Assembly (NCBI GenBank): GCA_951217055.1
Contig: OX578283.1
Span: 4,032,203-4,096,202 of the forward strand
Length of the DNA: 64,000 nucleotides
Direction of reading: 5' to 3'
From: Gerris lacustris
Lineage: Eukaryota; Arthropoda; Insecta; Hemiptera; Gerridae
Positions 45,093 through 56,173 of this stretch are shown one piece after another. Position 1 is the stretch's first letter. Each line of letters begins with the position of its first letter. Under the pieces are notes generated by a model. That model saw only the letters and a list, made by a program, of their open reading frames with translations, did not search any database and had not been told where the DNA came from. Made by a program: the position numbers and the translations under genes.

Positions 45093-45700
45093 CCCTAGAA
45101 AGCTAAATGTACGTAAAAATTACGTACAGTTTTAGTTAAATGTGATTCACAGATAAACTGTAAACCACACAATTTCCACTCTCTAGCAGTGCTTCGTCTA
45201 GACCTTCCAGTGGCAGTACATACTCACTTTAGTTACCCGATGCGTTAGTGAGGATTGACAATTATTTTTCATGAAGTCACCACGTAAATATTACGTATAG
45301 TTAGTCTTAACGTAGTATAAATTTCTACTAATAAACATAATAAACAAACACAAAAAATAATAAATAAATCAAAAAATAATAAACACAAAAACAATAAAAA
45401 TAAATAAATAATAACAAAATAATAATAACAAAATCAAAATAAAATAATAATAATACAAATAATAAAAATTCGATTAATACATAAGAGTTTGGGATTGATA
45501 CATTTCAATAAAAATGTAATTCATTAATAAATGAACACGGTAAACACATAAGTAATAAATACACACCTAACAAATATAAATAATAAATTAACATATACAT
45601 TTTTGCAAAATAGCAACTTAGATTCGTGATTAGTACTGCGTGTACGTAAAAAATACGTAGATTAGCTTTGCGCCGAAAAAATAAGGTTAGATTTGCAGGG
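45093..45700. mobile_element. piggyBac-like non-autonomous element
   Basis: TTAA on both sides (45089-45092, 45701-45704). Ends CCCTAGAAAGCTAAATG and the inverse of CCCTGCAAATCTAACC. Subterminal palindromes TGTACGTAAAAATTACGTAC on the left and TACGTAAAAAATACGTA on the right recall the paired repeats of piggyBac. A-rich low-complexity sequence lies at 45330-45480. No transposase. Confidence 0.65.
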
Positions 45701-45993
45701 TTAAAGTAAATCTATTTAAGAAAACTTAAGAGAAATGTGTCTCTTACAGCATATTATTCTCAATTTGGGTTCTCTCAAATGTCCGGTGAGTCGATGTAGC
45801 ATATCTGGTGTTACAGCACATTAAAATAATTACAGCCAAAACAGCACCGCATTCATTCATTGTGCGCTGAAGAAACATCACAAAATTAAGTGTTTGAAAA
45901 CTGCTCTTCTCCATAGATAATAATATTTTCTTTTAACAGTGTCCGTGCTCCATGTTTGTACGATTATCTTATTTTGTAATTAATATAATTTGC

Positions 45994-46930
45994 AGGGCCG
46001 CTGAGAGGATTTCCGGGCCCCTGGGCAAGTTAGCACCTGGGCCCCTTTAAACAAATAAAGGGGGGGGGGTCCGGGGGAGTAAAAGAAGAGAAAATTTTTT
46101 AAACTTTAAGAGCAAAAAGATGAGTTTTAAGAATTTCTGAGGGCAAGTTTGTCCTAAAAGAAAGATGTTTGGTGGGGACGAATTTCAAATACATATCTAC
46201 TGCTGGTAAAGCTTGTATTTGTGTCTGTTTAATTTCCATTGCGTGAATCAACTTTGCCTCCCAAACCTAGCTAGGACATTAGGGGCCGTCGAAAAATCTA
46301 AGAAAAAAACAAAAAAACATTTGCGTTCAGAACTGAATGGGGTCACCTTACAATAGTATAGAAGTATAATTCCAAGTTAGATTTTATTATGCTCTCAAGG
46401 GGCCTCTACCGACATTGGTACAAAGGTAGTAGTTTCATGTTTTTTTTTTTAGATTTGGGGACCCTTGGCTCCGGGGCCCGCCCGCAATTTGGGCCTATAG
46501 TAATGCCACTAATCACAATATCCATCTTGTCTTTTTAGTTGTTAAAAAGCCAGAGCCGCCCCCGGAAGTCCGGGGCTCAAGGGGGCCCGAGCCTGTGCCT
46601 CCCAAACTTAGCTAGGGCATAGGGGCCCCACGCCAAAAAAAATTGATGAGAAAAGAAAACAAAAAACCATTTGCATTCAGAACTGAATGGGGTCCCCTTA
46701 CAATAGTATAGAAGTTAAATTTTATTATCCTCTAAAGGGGCCCCTACCGACATTGGTACAAATATAGTAATTTCATGTTTTATTTGGATTTGGGGGCCCC
46801 TTGGTACCGGGGTCTACCCGCGATTCGGGCCCATAGTTATGCCACTAATTACAATATCCATCTTGCTTTTCTGGTTGTAAAAAACCAGAGCTGCCCCCCG
46901 GAGACCCGCGCCCCCTAGAGCCCAGGGGCT
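45994..46930. repeat. GGGCCC-rich segment with 350-bp tandem duplication (hAT-like?)
   Basis: CAGGGCCGCTGAGAGGATTT at 45994 resembles a hAT terminus. A unit with TTCAGAACTGAATGGGG recurs 350 bp later (46327 and 46677), each copy ending in a CCGGGG-rich patch. GC content is well above the surroundings. No transposase frame seen. hAT assignment is a guess. Confidence 0.4.
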
Positions 46931-48255
46931 CAGTACAGTAGTAAAAAAGAAATTTTAAATGTAATAGTAATTTTTGTATTGTTCAAAGAAAAATAAGTTT
47001 AATTTGGTGTTTATTGAATGAGATAAACAGTATAGCTTGTAAAAAGGAAACTTGTAACTGAACCTGGGTTTTAGTTTATACATCAGATTAGAAGAAAGCT
47101 GTATTAAAAGGTCAGTCATGGATCAGACCCCGTTGTAAAGTGACTCACCTTTTTCCTTAATTTAATTTATTTTAATTGGTTTAGACTCTTTATTGACGAG
47201 TTACTTCATATGTGATCATTGTTTTTATATAAAAAAAATATTTCTTGACTTATTGCAGCACTCCTGCATTTTTATTTATTTTTTAAAGAATTTTTACCCA
47301 AAAAGGTAATTATATGTTTTATATATATTGCTTATTTTTAACTAAATCTTTAAAATGGAAAATGTTTATTGAAGTAAAAGGTTTATGTATTTCTAAATTT
47401 TGTATATTTAATTACAGGTTTTAAAATGTCCTAAAAAGGGACGAAATATAACCATATTTTTTAAAAAACAAAAATGAATTAGTTCATTTTTTAATTTTTT
47501 TATAAAGAAAAACCCCTATTGACACAATACGAAGAAATTACTTATTAAAATTAAAGGGGACAACCAAAATAGAAATGACTTTGACTAAATAACTATTAAG
47601 ACAAAGGGATGTTTAGTCCTATGTACTTCGGGACAAAGGAATATCCCACTACAGTTTTTATAAGGGGAGTAGCAGTCTAAAGAAGAACATTCAGTGCACC
47701 TTCTTCAGATTGTTACTCCCCTCTGCTTTCTTTATAAGGTGAGTAACAATCTAAAGAAGTGCCCAAATTATATTAATACAAACGGGTGTTAAGATTGAAC
47801 AATTAATAAAACAAATTATTATTTTAAAGAAGTATGAATTGCTAAATTATTTGTATTTTATCAAATAAGCAAATACGGATATTACAATAAATTTATAAGC
47901 TACAAAGTCTATTTAAGGGACGAGAAGCTAAATATTTAATACTGGCAAATACAATACTGTACTACCAACGAGGAAATTCTTAAAATATTTCCTGGAAAAG
48001 AACAATGATAAACACAAAATGGTTAATTCTTCATAAAATCTCCTTTTGAAAAGTGTTCCTTTAGGTCTAAGTCGGTCACAACAAGAGAATATTTGTATTT
48101 ATTTATCCCTTAAAGCCCGGGAGCAGGGGGTTACTTTATAACTTGGGCAATTACCCTTTTCTATTTTTACTTTCTCATTTATGTAGTTTATACAAAGATA
48201 AACATATGATGATGACAAAGTAGTTTGTTTTTGAGCTGCCCTTACTATTAAAAAG

Positions 48256-48288
<33 letters not shown>

Positions 48289-48599
48289 CGTCTGTTGTCT
48301 ATCGACTATATACACATGCGTAAAGCCTGAACTACTGGGCCCATGTCAATATCAATTAGCAAACAGATTTAGAAAAACCTTACCCTGTGGTGAAATCAAG
48401 AAATTCATTTTAGCTCAAAATTTGGATGCGCTACTCAGCCGAAACTCTGACGTACCATAAAACAAAATTCTCAAAAGTAATTTCGACGATTTTGATTAAA
48501 AAGTGCTAAAATGTTGGCAATTTAAAATACCAATCACATCATATAAGTCGTTTCTATATAAGTCGTTTATTTTGATAAAATGTTAAGAAATTAACCAAA
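46931..48599. other. no gene seen; dispersed repeat fragments
   Basis: At 47560-47760 a repeat with AAGACAAAGGGATGTTTA and a near-palindrome (AGGGGAGTAGCAGTCTAAAG, inverse near 47700) matches 25960-26115. T-tract at 48258-48280. About 48370-48560 matches 1660-1860. Confidence 0.5.
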
Positions 48600-48634
48600 T
48601 TTGAGCACTCTCTAAAATTGAGAGAGTGCTCAAA
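48600..48634. repeat. 14-bp perfect hairpin
   Basis: TTTGAGCACTCTCT and its exact inverse around a 7-nt loop. Confidence 0.95.
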
Positions 48635-48927
48635 GTTATTTTTTTAAAAACTTCTTTTCTTTGCAGTCTAACACTCCACACTACATAATTAGACAAGAGT
48701 TTCACCTATATCACGTAGCAGTTAAAAATTTTGAAGCTAACTCTTAATTTTATCAACCATATTCACGATCTAGATGAGAATAGCATAGTAAAGAAATTCT
48801 TTTAGCCTCTTCTGCACCTAGATTCCGTGCCTAGTAACACGGTGAGATGGAACTGGGTTTCACAGGTAACACGGATTCTGAGTGCAGTGGATGCTGTCAA
48901 TACAGACATCATAGCTTCAACTATTAG

Positions 48928-49429
48928 CAACAAGACTATCGATACTCTACTAAAGACTTACGCTACACACCTTAAACAACAAGACTATCGATACTCTACT
49001 AAAGACTTACGCTACACACCTTAAACAACAAGACTATCGATACTCTACTAAAGACTTACGCTTCACACCTTAAACAACAAGACTATCGATACTCTACTAA
49101 AGACTTACGCTACACACCTTAAACAACAAGACTATCGATACTCTACTAAAGACTTACGCTACACACCTTAAACAACAAGACTATCGATACTCTACTAAAG
49201 ACTTACGCTTCACACCTTAAACAACAAGACTATCGATACTCTACTAAAGACTTACGCTACACACCTTAAACAACAAGACTATCGATACTCTACTAAAGAC
49301 TTACGCTACACACCTTAAACAACAAGACTATCGATACTCTACTAAAGACTTACGCTACACACCTTAAACAACAAGACTATCGATACTCTACTAAAGACTT
49401 ACGCTTCACACCTTAAACAACAAGACTAC
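48928..49429. repeat. 49-bp tandem array, 10 units
   Basis: Units start CAACAAGACTATCGATACTC at 48928 and then every 49 bases to 49369, with a partial unit at 49418. Units are almost identical except for CTACACACC (A) or CTTCACACC (T), in the order A A T A A T A A A T. Confidence 0.95.
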
Positions 49430-49602
49430 GACAGAATACAGACGTCATCTTACAGTACCTTATACCGTACATTAAATAACTTTAACCAATAATTAGTTGT
49501 TTTGACTGAGATTTTGTGGTACCACTTTATAATTATGACTAGAGAGGTTGGTAGAAAGTTACACAACAATATTTTCACCACAATTTTTATTACACATAAA
49601 CT

Positions 49603-49677
49603 CACAAACGCGTTTCGACAAATAACATCATCTTCAGTGTGTGTTAACTTAGTAAGGGTTAATTCTGTACTAAGCTA
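49603..49677 (-). repeat. Penelope-like element 3' terminal motif
   Basis: About 75 bp shared, inverted, with 53908-53983. On the minus strand it contains CACACTGAAGATGATG and CGAAACGCG. It lies downstream of the GIY-YIG remnant, where a Penelope-like element's terminal repeat would be. Confidence 0.5.
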
Positions 49678-49902
49678 ACTATTTTACAAACATGTATTAT
49701 AAACTAACAGTACAAGGTGGGGGTGGACTAGGGTCGTGTGGGTAGAGGGATTACTACGAAAGGAACGAGGTAAGGGATATGGAGTTGAGATCTAAGTCGG
49801 AAAAACAATTAAAGGTAAAAGGTTCAGGTAACATTTGGTTTGTCAACTGCTAAAATAATACTTTCTTATATGCTATGACTAAAATATCTTACAACTTCTA
49901 CA

Positions 49903-50311
49903 TTATTTAAAAAAAATATATTTTTTTATAGGTTTTACAAGAGCAGAGTTGTTAAGATTTGATTTTTCATTAAAACATGCTATACTTGTGTCTTGGATAG
50001 CTCTTTGAATTTCTAAGTTTTCTAAGAGGTCCAATTTCTTATTTTTTTGGCACGAGTGTAGAAGTTCATAATTATCAACATCAAATGTTTGATCGGTTTC
50101 TAGAACATAGTTGGCAAAACTAGATACGTTAACATGTTTTTGGTGTCTGTCATTTGATATTTTCTGCCAAGATTTATAGTGCTCTGCAATGCGTGTACCT
50201 ATTTTCCTACCGGATTGTCCTACGTATACACCTTTACAGGTCGCGCATATCAGTTTGTAGACTCCACATTTATCTTTAGTTTTGACTGGTTGTTTGACTG
50301 TGCCGAGAATG
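49903..50311 (-). pseudogene. Penelope-like element, C-terminal GIY-YIG endonuclease domain
   Basis: Without an ATG, the minus-strand frame from 50311 reads QPVKTKDKCGVYKLICATC, then KGVYVGQSGRKIGTRIAEHY, and on to a stop at 49903-49905. The spacing CGVYKL...C..C...YVGQSGR...R..EH is the GIY-YIG nuclease signature found at the C-terminus of Penelope-like reverse transcriptases, including the C-x2-C pair between the two motifs. The frame is uninterrupted for about 136 codons, so it may be fairly young, but the reverse transcriptase is missing. A partial inverted copy faces it at 50351-50491. Confidence 0.75.
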
Positions 50312-50350
50312 GTGCCTAGTCATGAGTCCTGCCTAGTCATGCCTAGTTAA

Positions 50351-50491
50351 TAATTATGAACTTCTTCACTCGTGCCAAAAAAATAAGAAATTGGACCTCT
50401 TAGAAAACTTAGAAATTCAAAGAGCTTTCCAAGACACAAGTATAGCATGATTTAATGAAAAATCAAATCTTAACAACTCTGCTCTTGTAAA
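50351..50491 (+). pseudogene. inverted partial copy of the Penelope-like C-terminus
   Basis: Matches the inverse of 49934-50074 with about three differences in 140 bases. Reads NYELLHSCQKNKKLDLLENL, with a stop (TGA) replacing a cysteine codon near 50448. A duplicated GCCTAGTCAT lies at the join (about 50313-50343). Confidence 0.7.
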
Positions 50492-51260
50492 TTATTATTG
50501 AGCATTATTTTTAACATTTGTTGATACATTATTAGAAAATAATATTATTATGCTATCAAAGTAATAGTTTAAAACGCATGATATCTTACTAATTTTAAAA
50601 CTTAATCTGATTATAGATTATAAACTTAATCAACTTAAATAAAAAATCAGTTCAAATTTTCTAAGAAGATGCCAAATACGAAAGATATGATCACGGAAAT
50701 ATAAGATGTTATCGACAAAGCGATTGTCCTAAGACTGACTGAAAAATATGTTGTTGTTTTTTTTTTTCATTGTTTGTTGAAAGGAAAGCGGCTTGTATTA
50801 TGAGATTATTTTCTTGCAAATATGTATAAATTTTTACAATTTCCCATGAAAGATTGCACTTCTTTAAAAAATAAAGGGTTTATCCCAATCCAAACTAAGG
50901 TCAATCACCACCCAAAGGTAACTAATCCCATTCCTTCATCCTTCCGCTTTTTATAATCCTAAGTCCTACCTGCCCGTTAAGTAGCTCATGCCCTATCAAT
51001 ATTTAGAGTACATATTATTCAGATAAAGATTACAGTACTGCTTAAAACTAGTAAGACATCATGCGTTTTAAAATATTTCTTTGATAGCAAAGATGGGTTA
51101 AAATAATAGGACTGGTTTATTATTTTAAGACAAAACTTTAACAGAAAAATAAAGAAAAAAATACGTTTCAAAGAAACTATTTTTTTTTAAATATGTTTAA
51201 TAAAATTTGTATACTTAATGTTTTCTTGAAAATGTTATACAATTTTTAAAATAAATATTA
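50492..51260. other. no gene seen; arm of inverted repeat
   Basis: 50498-50618 is an inverted match to about 53410-53543. The LINE lies inside the region bounded by these arms. The rest is AT-rich. Confidence 0.5.
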
Positions 51261-51400
51261 TTTTTTAATCTATTTATTTATTTATTAATAATTTTTGGGT
51301 GTTAAACAACTGAGGTTAATTACACCCATACAATATTTAAAGTACATAACAATTATTACATAATAAAACATTATTATAAACATTCAAAATACTGAGTAAT

Positions 51401-51900
51401 TCAGATGTCTTTGTAAAGGCGTCTTGTAAGTAGGTAAAGTATCAGTTTAGTTATTGTGGTCTGGTTGTCAGATAAAATTTCAGCTAGATTGTCGGGTAAG
51501 TCAAGTATGCTTCTCAGTTGCTCTAGTTATTGGCAGTCAGTCAGAAGATGTGCTACAATAAATGTATCGTCACATAGTCTACATCTTGGTCAATCCCTAT
51601 CTCTAGTAAACAAGTAGTTGTGAGTTAGTCTAGTATGTCCTATATTCTCAGTCTACAGAGTACCGTCTCTTCCTGTCTGTTTTTCCTGTATGAAGAATCC
51701 AGTTTACAATTAGAGGTTTTAAACGTCTTTTGTTGTTTATTGTTGTTGTTGTTTGTTGTTATTTGTTGTTAGTCGTGTGAGTCCAAATTTGTTGCCATTC
51801 CTCCTTCATTTTTGACTTAACGTAGTTATCGACGTCATTAGGTGTAATTTCCGTGTCTGTGAGTTGTCCTTCAGTTATTGCTTATTTTGCCAGTATGTCT
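51401..51900 (-). pseudogene. LINE ORF2 C-terminal remnant
   Basis: Reads DILAK, a stop, then EITPNDVDNYVKSKMKEEWQ; further on GHTRLTHNYLFTRDRD, CRLCDDTFIVAHLLTDC, and ends at RRLYKDI. The order ITP-D...K..W, GHTRLTH, C-x2-C...H...C is the usual tail of Jockey/CR1-type ORF2 proteins. At least three stops interrupt it. It starts just after ORF1, so about 3 kb of ORF2 are missing. Confidence 0.65.
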
Positions 51901-51913
51901 TTTTTATAGTATA

Positions 51914-53296
51914 TTACTTATGTTTTAATTTTTTCTTCCCCGTTGTCGTTCCTTTTTTATTTTTTTTAAAGTTTTTAACGGGTTCCTGTTTCGGGGTTGT
52001 TTCCTTGCTGCTAATTGAATCATTGCTTGAGTCCCAGTCATTCACCCACATCATGTCGTGTTCAGTTTGTGTATTAATAGTGATGGGCATTTCGTTGCGT
52101 TGTACGATCTTACCGACGATGTCGCAGGGGGGTATTTTTGAGATCAAATTTTCATTTACAGTTGCCGGGCTTGCATTCATTTTATTGGGAGTAAATTTTG
52201 TGGGACTTTCTAATATTTGTACCGGTTTAGGTTCTGATTCTTCAAAATTGCACTGAGTGCCTACATCCTGCGTTTTGAGCTCTTTGATGAGGCAAGTTTT
52301 ACAAGATTGGTGACTAGTAGATAGAACTGATGAAAATGATTTGGGAAGGTTAAACTGGTAGGTGCTTTCGACCTTTTTCCTTGCTTCGAGGTAAGACAAT
52401 TTTTCTAAAACCTTGATCTCGGTGATTTTTTTCTCAAGGATCCACTTAGGACAGTTTCTATCTAATGTCGAATGAGGACCGTTACAGTTAATACAATGTT
52501 TTGGTTTTACACAGGATGTGTTATCGTGTGCGGGATCACCGCACTCTGAACACATCGCACCGGATTTACAAGCGAGTTGAACGTGGGAAAATCGATGGCA
52601 CTGAAAACAACGTCGGGGTAGTGGAATATAAGGCCGGACAGGAACGGATAAATAACCGACTTTTAATTTAAGGGGGAGAGACGTCAAAGTGAAGGTGATT
52701 ATGTAGCTATTCGTAGGTACGAGCATATTGTTATATTTTTTATTCAATCGTCGGATTTCAGTAACTCCTTGGCTTTTTAGATGTTCTGTAATCTCCTCAA
52801 CTGGAATGTCTGCTATGTCTTGGCAAGTAACTACTCCTTTGACTTGGTTAAGGGTCTTATGAGGTTCGACAGACAATTTATACGTTTGATTCTTGGGGAG
52901 ATTAGACAGTAACTTTACGGATTGGTCATGAGTGTAGGTTTCAATCAGCATAGAGCCGTCCCGCAGCTTTTTCGCGTTTTTAACTCCACCACAAGCTTGA
53001 GAGAGCAAGCGTTCGATGATGAACGGGGAAATCTTTGCCATGGAACCGTCTCCATCAAGCTTTTTGACAACAAGGAAGTTAACGATTTCAGTGGGAGGTG
53101 ATAATTGCAATGTCTCAGGTGTATTTGGTCTCTGGCGTTTACTTTTAGGCATGTTTTTAACATTTTCAGCTTTTATTTGTTTTTCAGATTTATTGACATT
53201 TTGACTTTTGACAGTTTCCGTTTCATGGTCTTCTTGTGGTTGAGATTCCGGTCCAATTCCACTCCTGGGGTGCCCTCCAGGGTCAGGGGGTCTCAT
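51914..53296 (-). CDS. LINE ORF1 protein (Gag-like, CCHC zinc knuckles)
   Basis: 460 residues, uninterrupted, start MRPPDPGGHPRSG and end KKKLKHK. Such ORF1 proteins bind the element's RNA and form ribonucleoprotein needed for retrotransposition. Residues 1-65 are charged and low complexity. 70-225 correspond to the RRM-like and pre-C2HC region. Knuckle 1 is C230-x2-C233-x4-H238-x4-C243, knuckle 2 C249-x2-C252-x4-H257-x4-C262, and a third looser set uses C268, C271, H275 and C282. NGPHSTLDRNCPKWILEKK follows, a common motif after the knuckles in Jockey-type ORF1. The C-terminus is lysine-rich. The first ATG after the 5' leader is chosen as the start. An intact ORF1 beside a wrecked ORF2 is unusual and may mean recent deletion or use in trans. 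Plus-strand frames over this region are shadows. Confidence 0.85.
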   Translation of the reverse strand: MRPPDPGGHPRSGIGPESQPQEDHETETVKSQNVNKSEKQIKAENVKNMPKSKRQRPNTPETLQLSPPTEIVNFLVVKKLDGDGSMAKISPFIIERLLSQACGGVKNAKKLRDGSMLIETYTHDQSVKLLSNLPKNQTYKLSVEPHKTLNQVKGVVTCQDIADIPVEEITEHLKSQGVTEIRRLNKKYNNMLVPTNSYIITFTLTSLPLKLKVGYLSVPVRPYIPLPRRCFQCHRFSHVQLACKSGAMCSECGDPAHDNTSCVKPKHCINCNGPHSTLDRNCPKWILEKKITEIKVLEKLSYLEARKKVESTYQFNLPKSFSSVLSTSHQSCKTCLIKELKTQDVGTQCNFEESEPKPVQILESPTKFTPNKMNASPATVNENLISKIPPCDIVGKIVQRNEMPITINTQTEHDMMWVNDWDSSNDSISSKETTPKQEPVKNFKKNKKGTTTGKKKLKHK

Positions 53297-53416
53297 GGTG
53301 CACTTTTATCACAATATTTAGCAGTATTAGTTTAGGTTTTAAGTTAAAATAAGAGAGTTAATTTACTTACGTGGTATTTGACGTGACAGCCAATATCGAT
53401 ATCTTTTTTAATCTAT

Positions 53417-53907
53417 AATCAGATTAAGTTTTAAAATTAGTAAGATATCATTAGTAAGATATTTTAAACTATTACTTTGATAGCATAATAATATTACTTA
53501 TTATTTTCTAATAATGTATCAACAAATGTTAAAAATAATGTTTAATAATAACTTTCATTGGGTTCATTTGGACATCAGATCCCATTAAATTCGTTAATTA
53601 ACATAAAACTAATTAACTTGTTGACTTGAAACTTCGTAGGCTTCTACATTTATTTGAGTTCTAAAAACCCTGTCAATTTGGTTTGATTTGGATAAGAACT
53701 CTTAAAGCAGTGAGATGTTAAAGTCGGGCATTGTAAAAATGTGCCGAACAAATGTCACTTTTTAAACAAGGTAGAAAAGGTCGACACACCTAGACGGGAC
53801 TCTGCCTAGAGGAACATCGATATATCTAGAAGCGAAGTCGATAGTTAGTTTAAAAGTTCGACCCAAGATCGATTTTTCCACGCACATTCTCTCGGCGTTC
53901 CTACAGT
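53417..53907. other. no gene seen; inverted-repeat arm
   Basis: 53417-53543 pairs with 50498-50618; the rest is unassigned. About 53750-53900 leads into the Penelope-like motif. Confidence 0.45.
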
Positions 53908-53983
53908 AGCTTAGTACAGAATTAACCCTTACTAAGTTAACACACACTGAAGATGATGTTATTTGTCGAAACGCGGTTGTGAG
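53908..53983 (+). repeat. Penelope-like terminal motif, inverted copy
   Basis: Same 75-bp sequence as 49603-49677 but on the plus strand, with CTGAAGATGATG and CGAAACGCG. Immediately upstream of a LINE ORF2 fragment. Confidence 0.45.
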
Positions 53984-54368
53984 CTTTAACCATATAGACA
54001 CTTCTTACTTAAATCCCGACTTTAACATATCCTATAACCATCAAAAAGTTATAGCCCAAATTCGAACTTCAGGTTATGGTTTTATGAAGATTACCCTCAG
54101 AGGAAGTCTTCACAAGTTCAAAACAGACGAGCTTTGCACTGCCTGTAATAGGCACGAGGCAGAGACATTAGGTCACTTAATGTTAAGGTGCCCTATTTAT
54201 AAACCTCAAAGAGATGCCTTTTTGCCCCTAAATTTGGTTAGTAGCGAGTATACGGATGAAACTAATTTGGCCTCAATAATAAGAGTTACGTCAAGGAAAC
54301 AAGCGGTGAATATTTTTTATTTTTTTGTCAACATCCTTAAGATTAGGTCATTTATTTTAAATGAATAA
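53979..54368 (+). pseudogene. LINE ORF2 C-terminal fragment
   Basis: 129-codon frame. TSGYGFMKITLRGSLHKF is followed by ELCTACNRHEAETLGHLMLR and CPIYKPQRDAF, the C-x2-C...E-T-x-x-H...CP-Y...R pattern at the C-terminal end of many LINE reverse transcriptases. No RT domain. It differs from the ORF2 remnant at 51401-51900, so it comes from another LINE. The ATG is probably incidental. Confidence 0.6.
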
Positions 54369-54419
54369 GTAAGTTATTATTTTTGAGGCACAAAGGTGAG
54401 GAAGTCTGTTTTTTAATTT

Positions 54420-54466
54420 ATCCCAGCGCTGGAGTGTATTTTTCTCTGTCTGTTTCCCGTAGTATT
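54420..54466 (+). repeat. fragment of tRNA-like foldback element
   Basis: CCCAGCGCTGGAGTGTATTT and TTCCCGTAGTA match the right arm of 1088-1430. Confidence 0.6.
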
Positions 54467-54609
54467 TTTACTTAATTGAATATTACAAGTATTTGTCGAA
54501 GCCCTGTATGATTTGTTACAAGCAAGGTTATGTTTCTGCACTTACAGTGTTAAAAATAATAAAAAAAAAAAAAAAAAAAAATCACAGGGAAGTACTTGCG
54601 TCCAAGTAC
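54467..54609. other. no gene seen; A-tract
   Basis: Short AT-rich spacer with an A-tract at 54562-54581. Confidence 0.5.
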
Positions 54610-55463
54610 TTTTTAGGGTTTTGTAGATGAGTAAGCATACCCGTAATGTAATTATGATTCTTTTGTCTTCGATCTCAAGGGTCCCAGGTTCTCATCCCCC
54701 GGGGGGGTCACAATTTATTTTATCAGGAATAAAGACAAGATAAATTACATTTTTCAGGAAATTTGCATCGCCCCACCATAAGGTATAACCATGAACTATT
54801 TCGAAATTTTAGCACCAGCCGATCTATAGTGGTTGGGGGGGGGGATTTTTTGGGTATATTTTGATTTTTTAACTAATAAGAAATGCCAAATTTAAAAAAG
54901 CATATATATATTTGTGTCCTACTCTTCAGCAGCTTTCATTTGATACCCAACTCAAAATTTTCAAAAAATAAAATTTTGGGCGCATTTCACTTTTTCGCGC
55001 CCAAAATTGGCAATTTTTGAGAATTTAGAATGAACTCCCGGAATTTTCATCGCGCCACAATAAGGTATAACCATGAATTATTTCGAAATTTTAGCACCAG
55101 CCGATCTATAGTGGTTGGGGGGGGGGGATTTTTTTTGGGTATATTTTGATTTTTTAACCAATAAGAAATGCAAAATTTAAAAAGCATATATATATATTTG
55201 TGTCCTACTATTCAGCAGCTTTCATTTGATACCCCACTCAAAAAAAAAAAATTGAGTTTATCACATTTTTTCGAATTGCGCATGCGCATATCTAATTTTG
55301 AACTTCTGTATATTTTTCCTGTGGTTGGGTCAAAAATTTGCACCAGTGTTTTAAATTTCAGCACTTTCGCTTAAACGGTTCGGGCCCTATGAACCAAAGA
55401 GCGACGGACGGACGGACACATCACCCTCGGCATAAGGGTTTTGAGAAGTATCTACAAAACCCT
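54610..55463 (-). mobile_element. hairpin-ended element, subfamily AGGGTTTTGTAGAT
   Basis: Ends TTTTTAGGGTTTTGTAGAT (54610-54628) and inverse (55450-55468). At the right end AGGGTTTTG (55435-55443) also pairs with CAAAACCCT (55455-55463). A 282-bp tandem duplication inside places TAAGGTATAACCATGAA at about 54779 and 55061. Contains GACGGACGGACGGACAC, the inverse of the CTGTCCGTCCGTCGG segment at 6426. No ORF. Confidence 0.6.
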
Positions 55464-56087
55464 AAAAAAAAGCCAATGTGAGCTATATATAATATGTATT
55501 ATTATTATTTGATGCAACCACTTTGTATAAAGTTACCTAAAACTTTGTTTACAAATAAATATATTATTATTATTATTATTATAATTATTATAATTAACCA
55601 AATATAACCGGGAAAACTCGAAACAACTGATATACGGAAAAAAACCAGACAAATTAATTAGTACTAGGACACAACAAAGTTTAGTACGTATTTTTATTAT
55701 GACAGATTTTTACTTTGTAAAGAGAAAGTATTGTGATGGCGTGAAAATTTAATTTTGAGATTTTGATGGATTTACGTTTTGAGGGTGATTCCAAAAAAGT
55801 GGATTTTAAAAAATGTCTGTCCTTGCAGACGCGTGAAGCCTGGAACTACTGGGCCGATTTTGACGAAATTTGTTTACATGGAGCCGATTCTGTAACTTTT
55901 TTTATATACCAAAAATTTGACTTATATCAAACTTGGATATTTATCAAATTGTTGTTATATAATGCAGTGAATCTGTAAAGTGATGCCAGCGCTATTTGTG
56001 GACGGATATGGAACTTAGTTTCAACTTTTACTTACTTTGTGTTCTCAATAGCACAAAGAGAATACTAACACAATAATATTGTCAAAA

Positions 56088-56173
<86 letters not shown>

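Larger units (their letters stand above)
51274..53403 (-). mobile_element. Jockey-like LINE with internal deletion of ORF2
   Basis: A 13-bp duplication, TTTTTTAATCTAT, flanks it (51261-51273, 53404-53416). On the minus strand: about 107 bp of 5' leader, ORF1 (460 codons), a remnant of the ORF2 end, and a tail of TAAATA repeats. Both termini and the target duplication are intact while the endonuclease and RT coding are gone, so the deletion occurred either in the source copy or after insertion. Confidence 0.75.

Noticed and set aside
48928..49429. Possible CRISPR array
   Set aside because: Units are directly adjacent with no unique spacers, and the context is eukaryotic. It is a simple tandem array; so are 57471-58160 and 43345-44325.
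51864..52256. Plus-strand frame of 130 codons
   Set aside because: Shadow of the LINE ORF1 on the minus strand. The shorter frames at 52945-53335 are also shadows.
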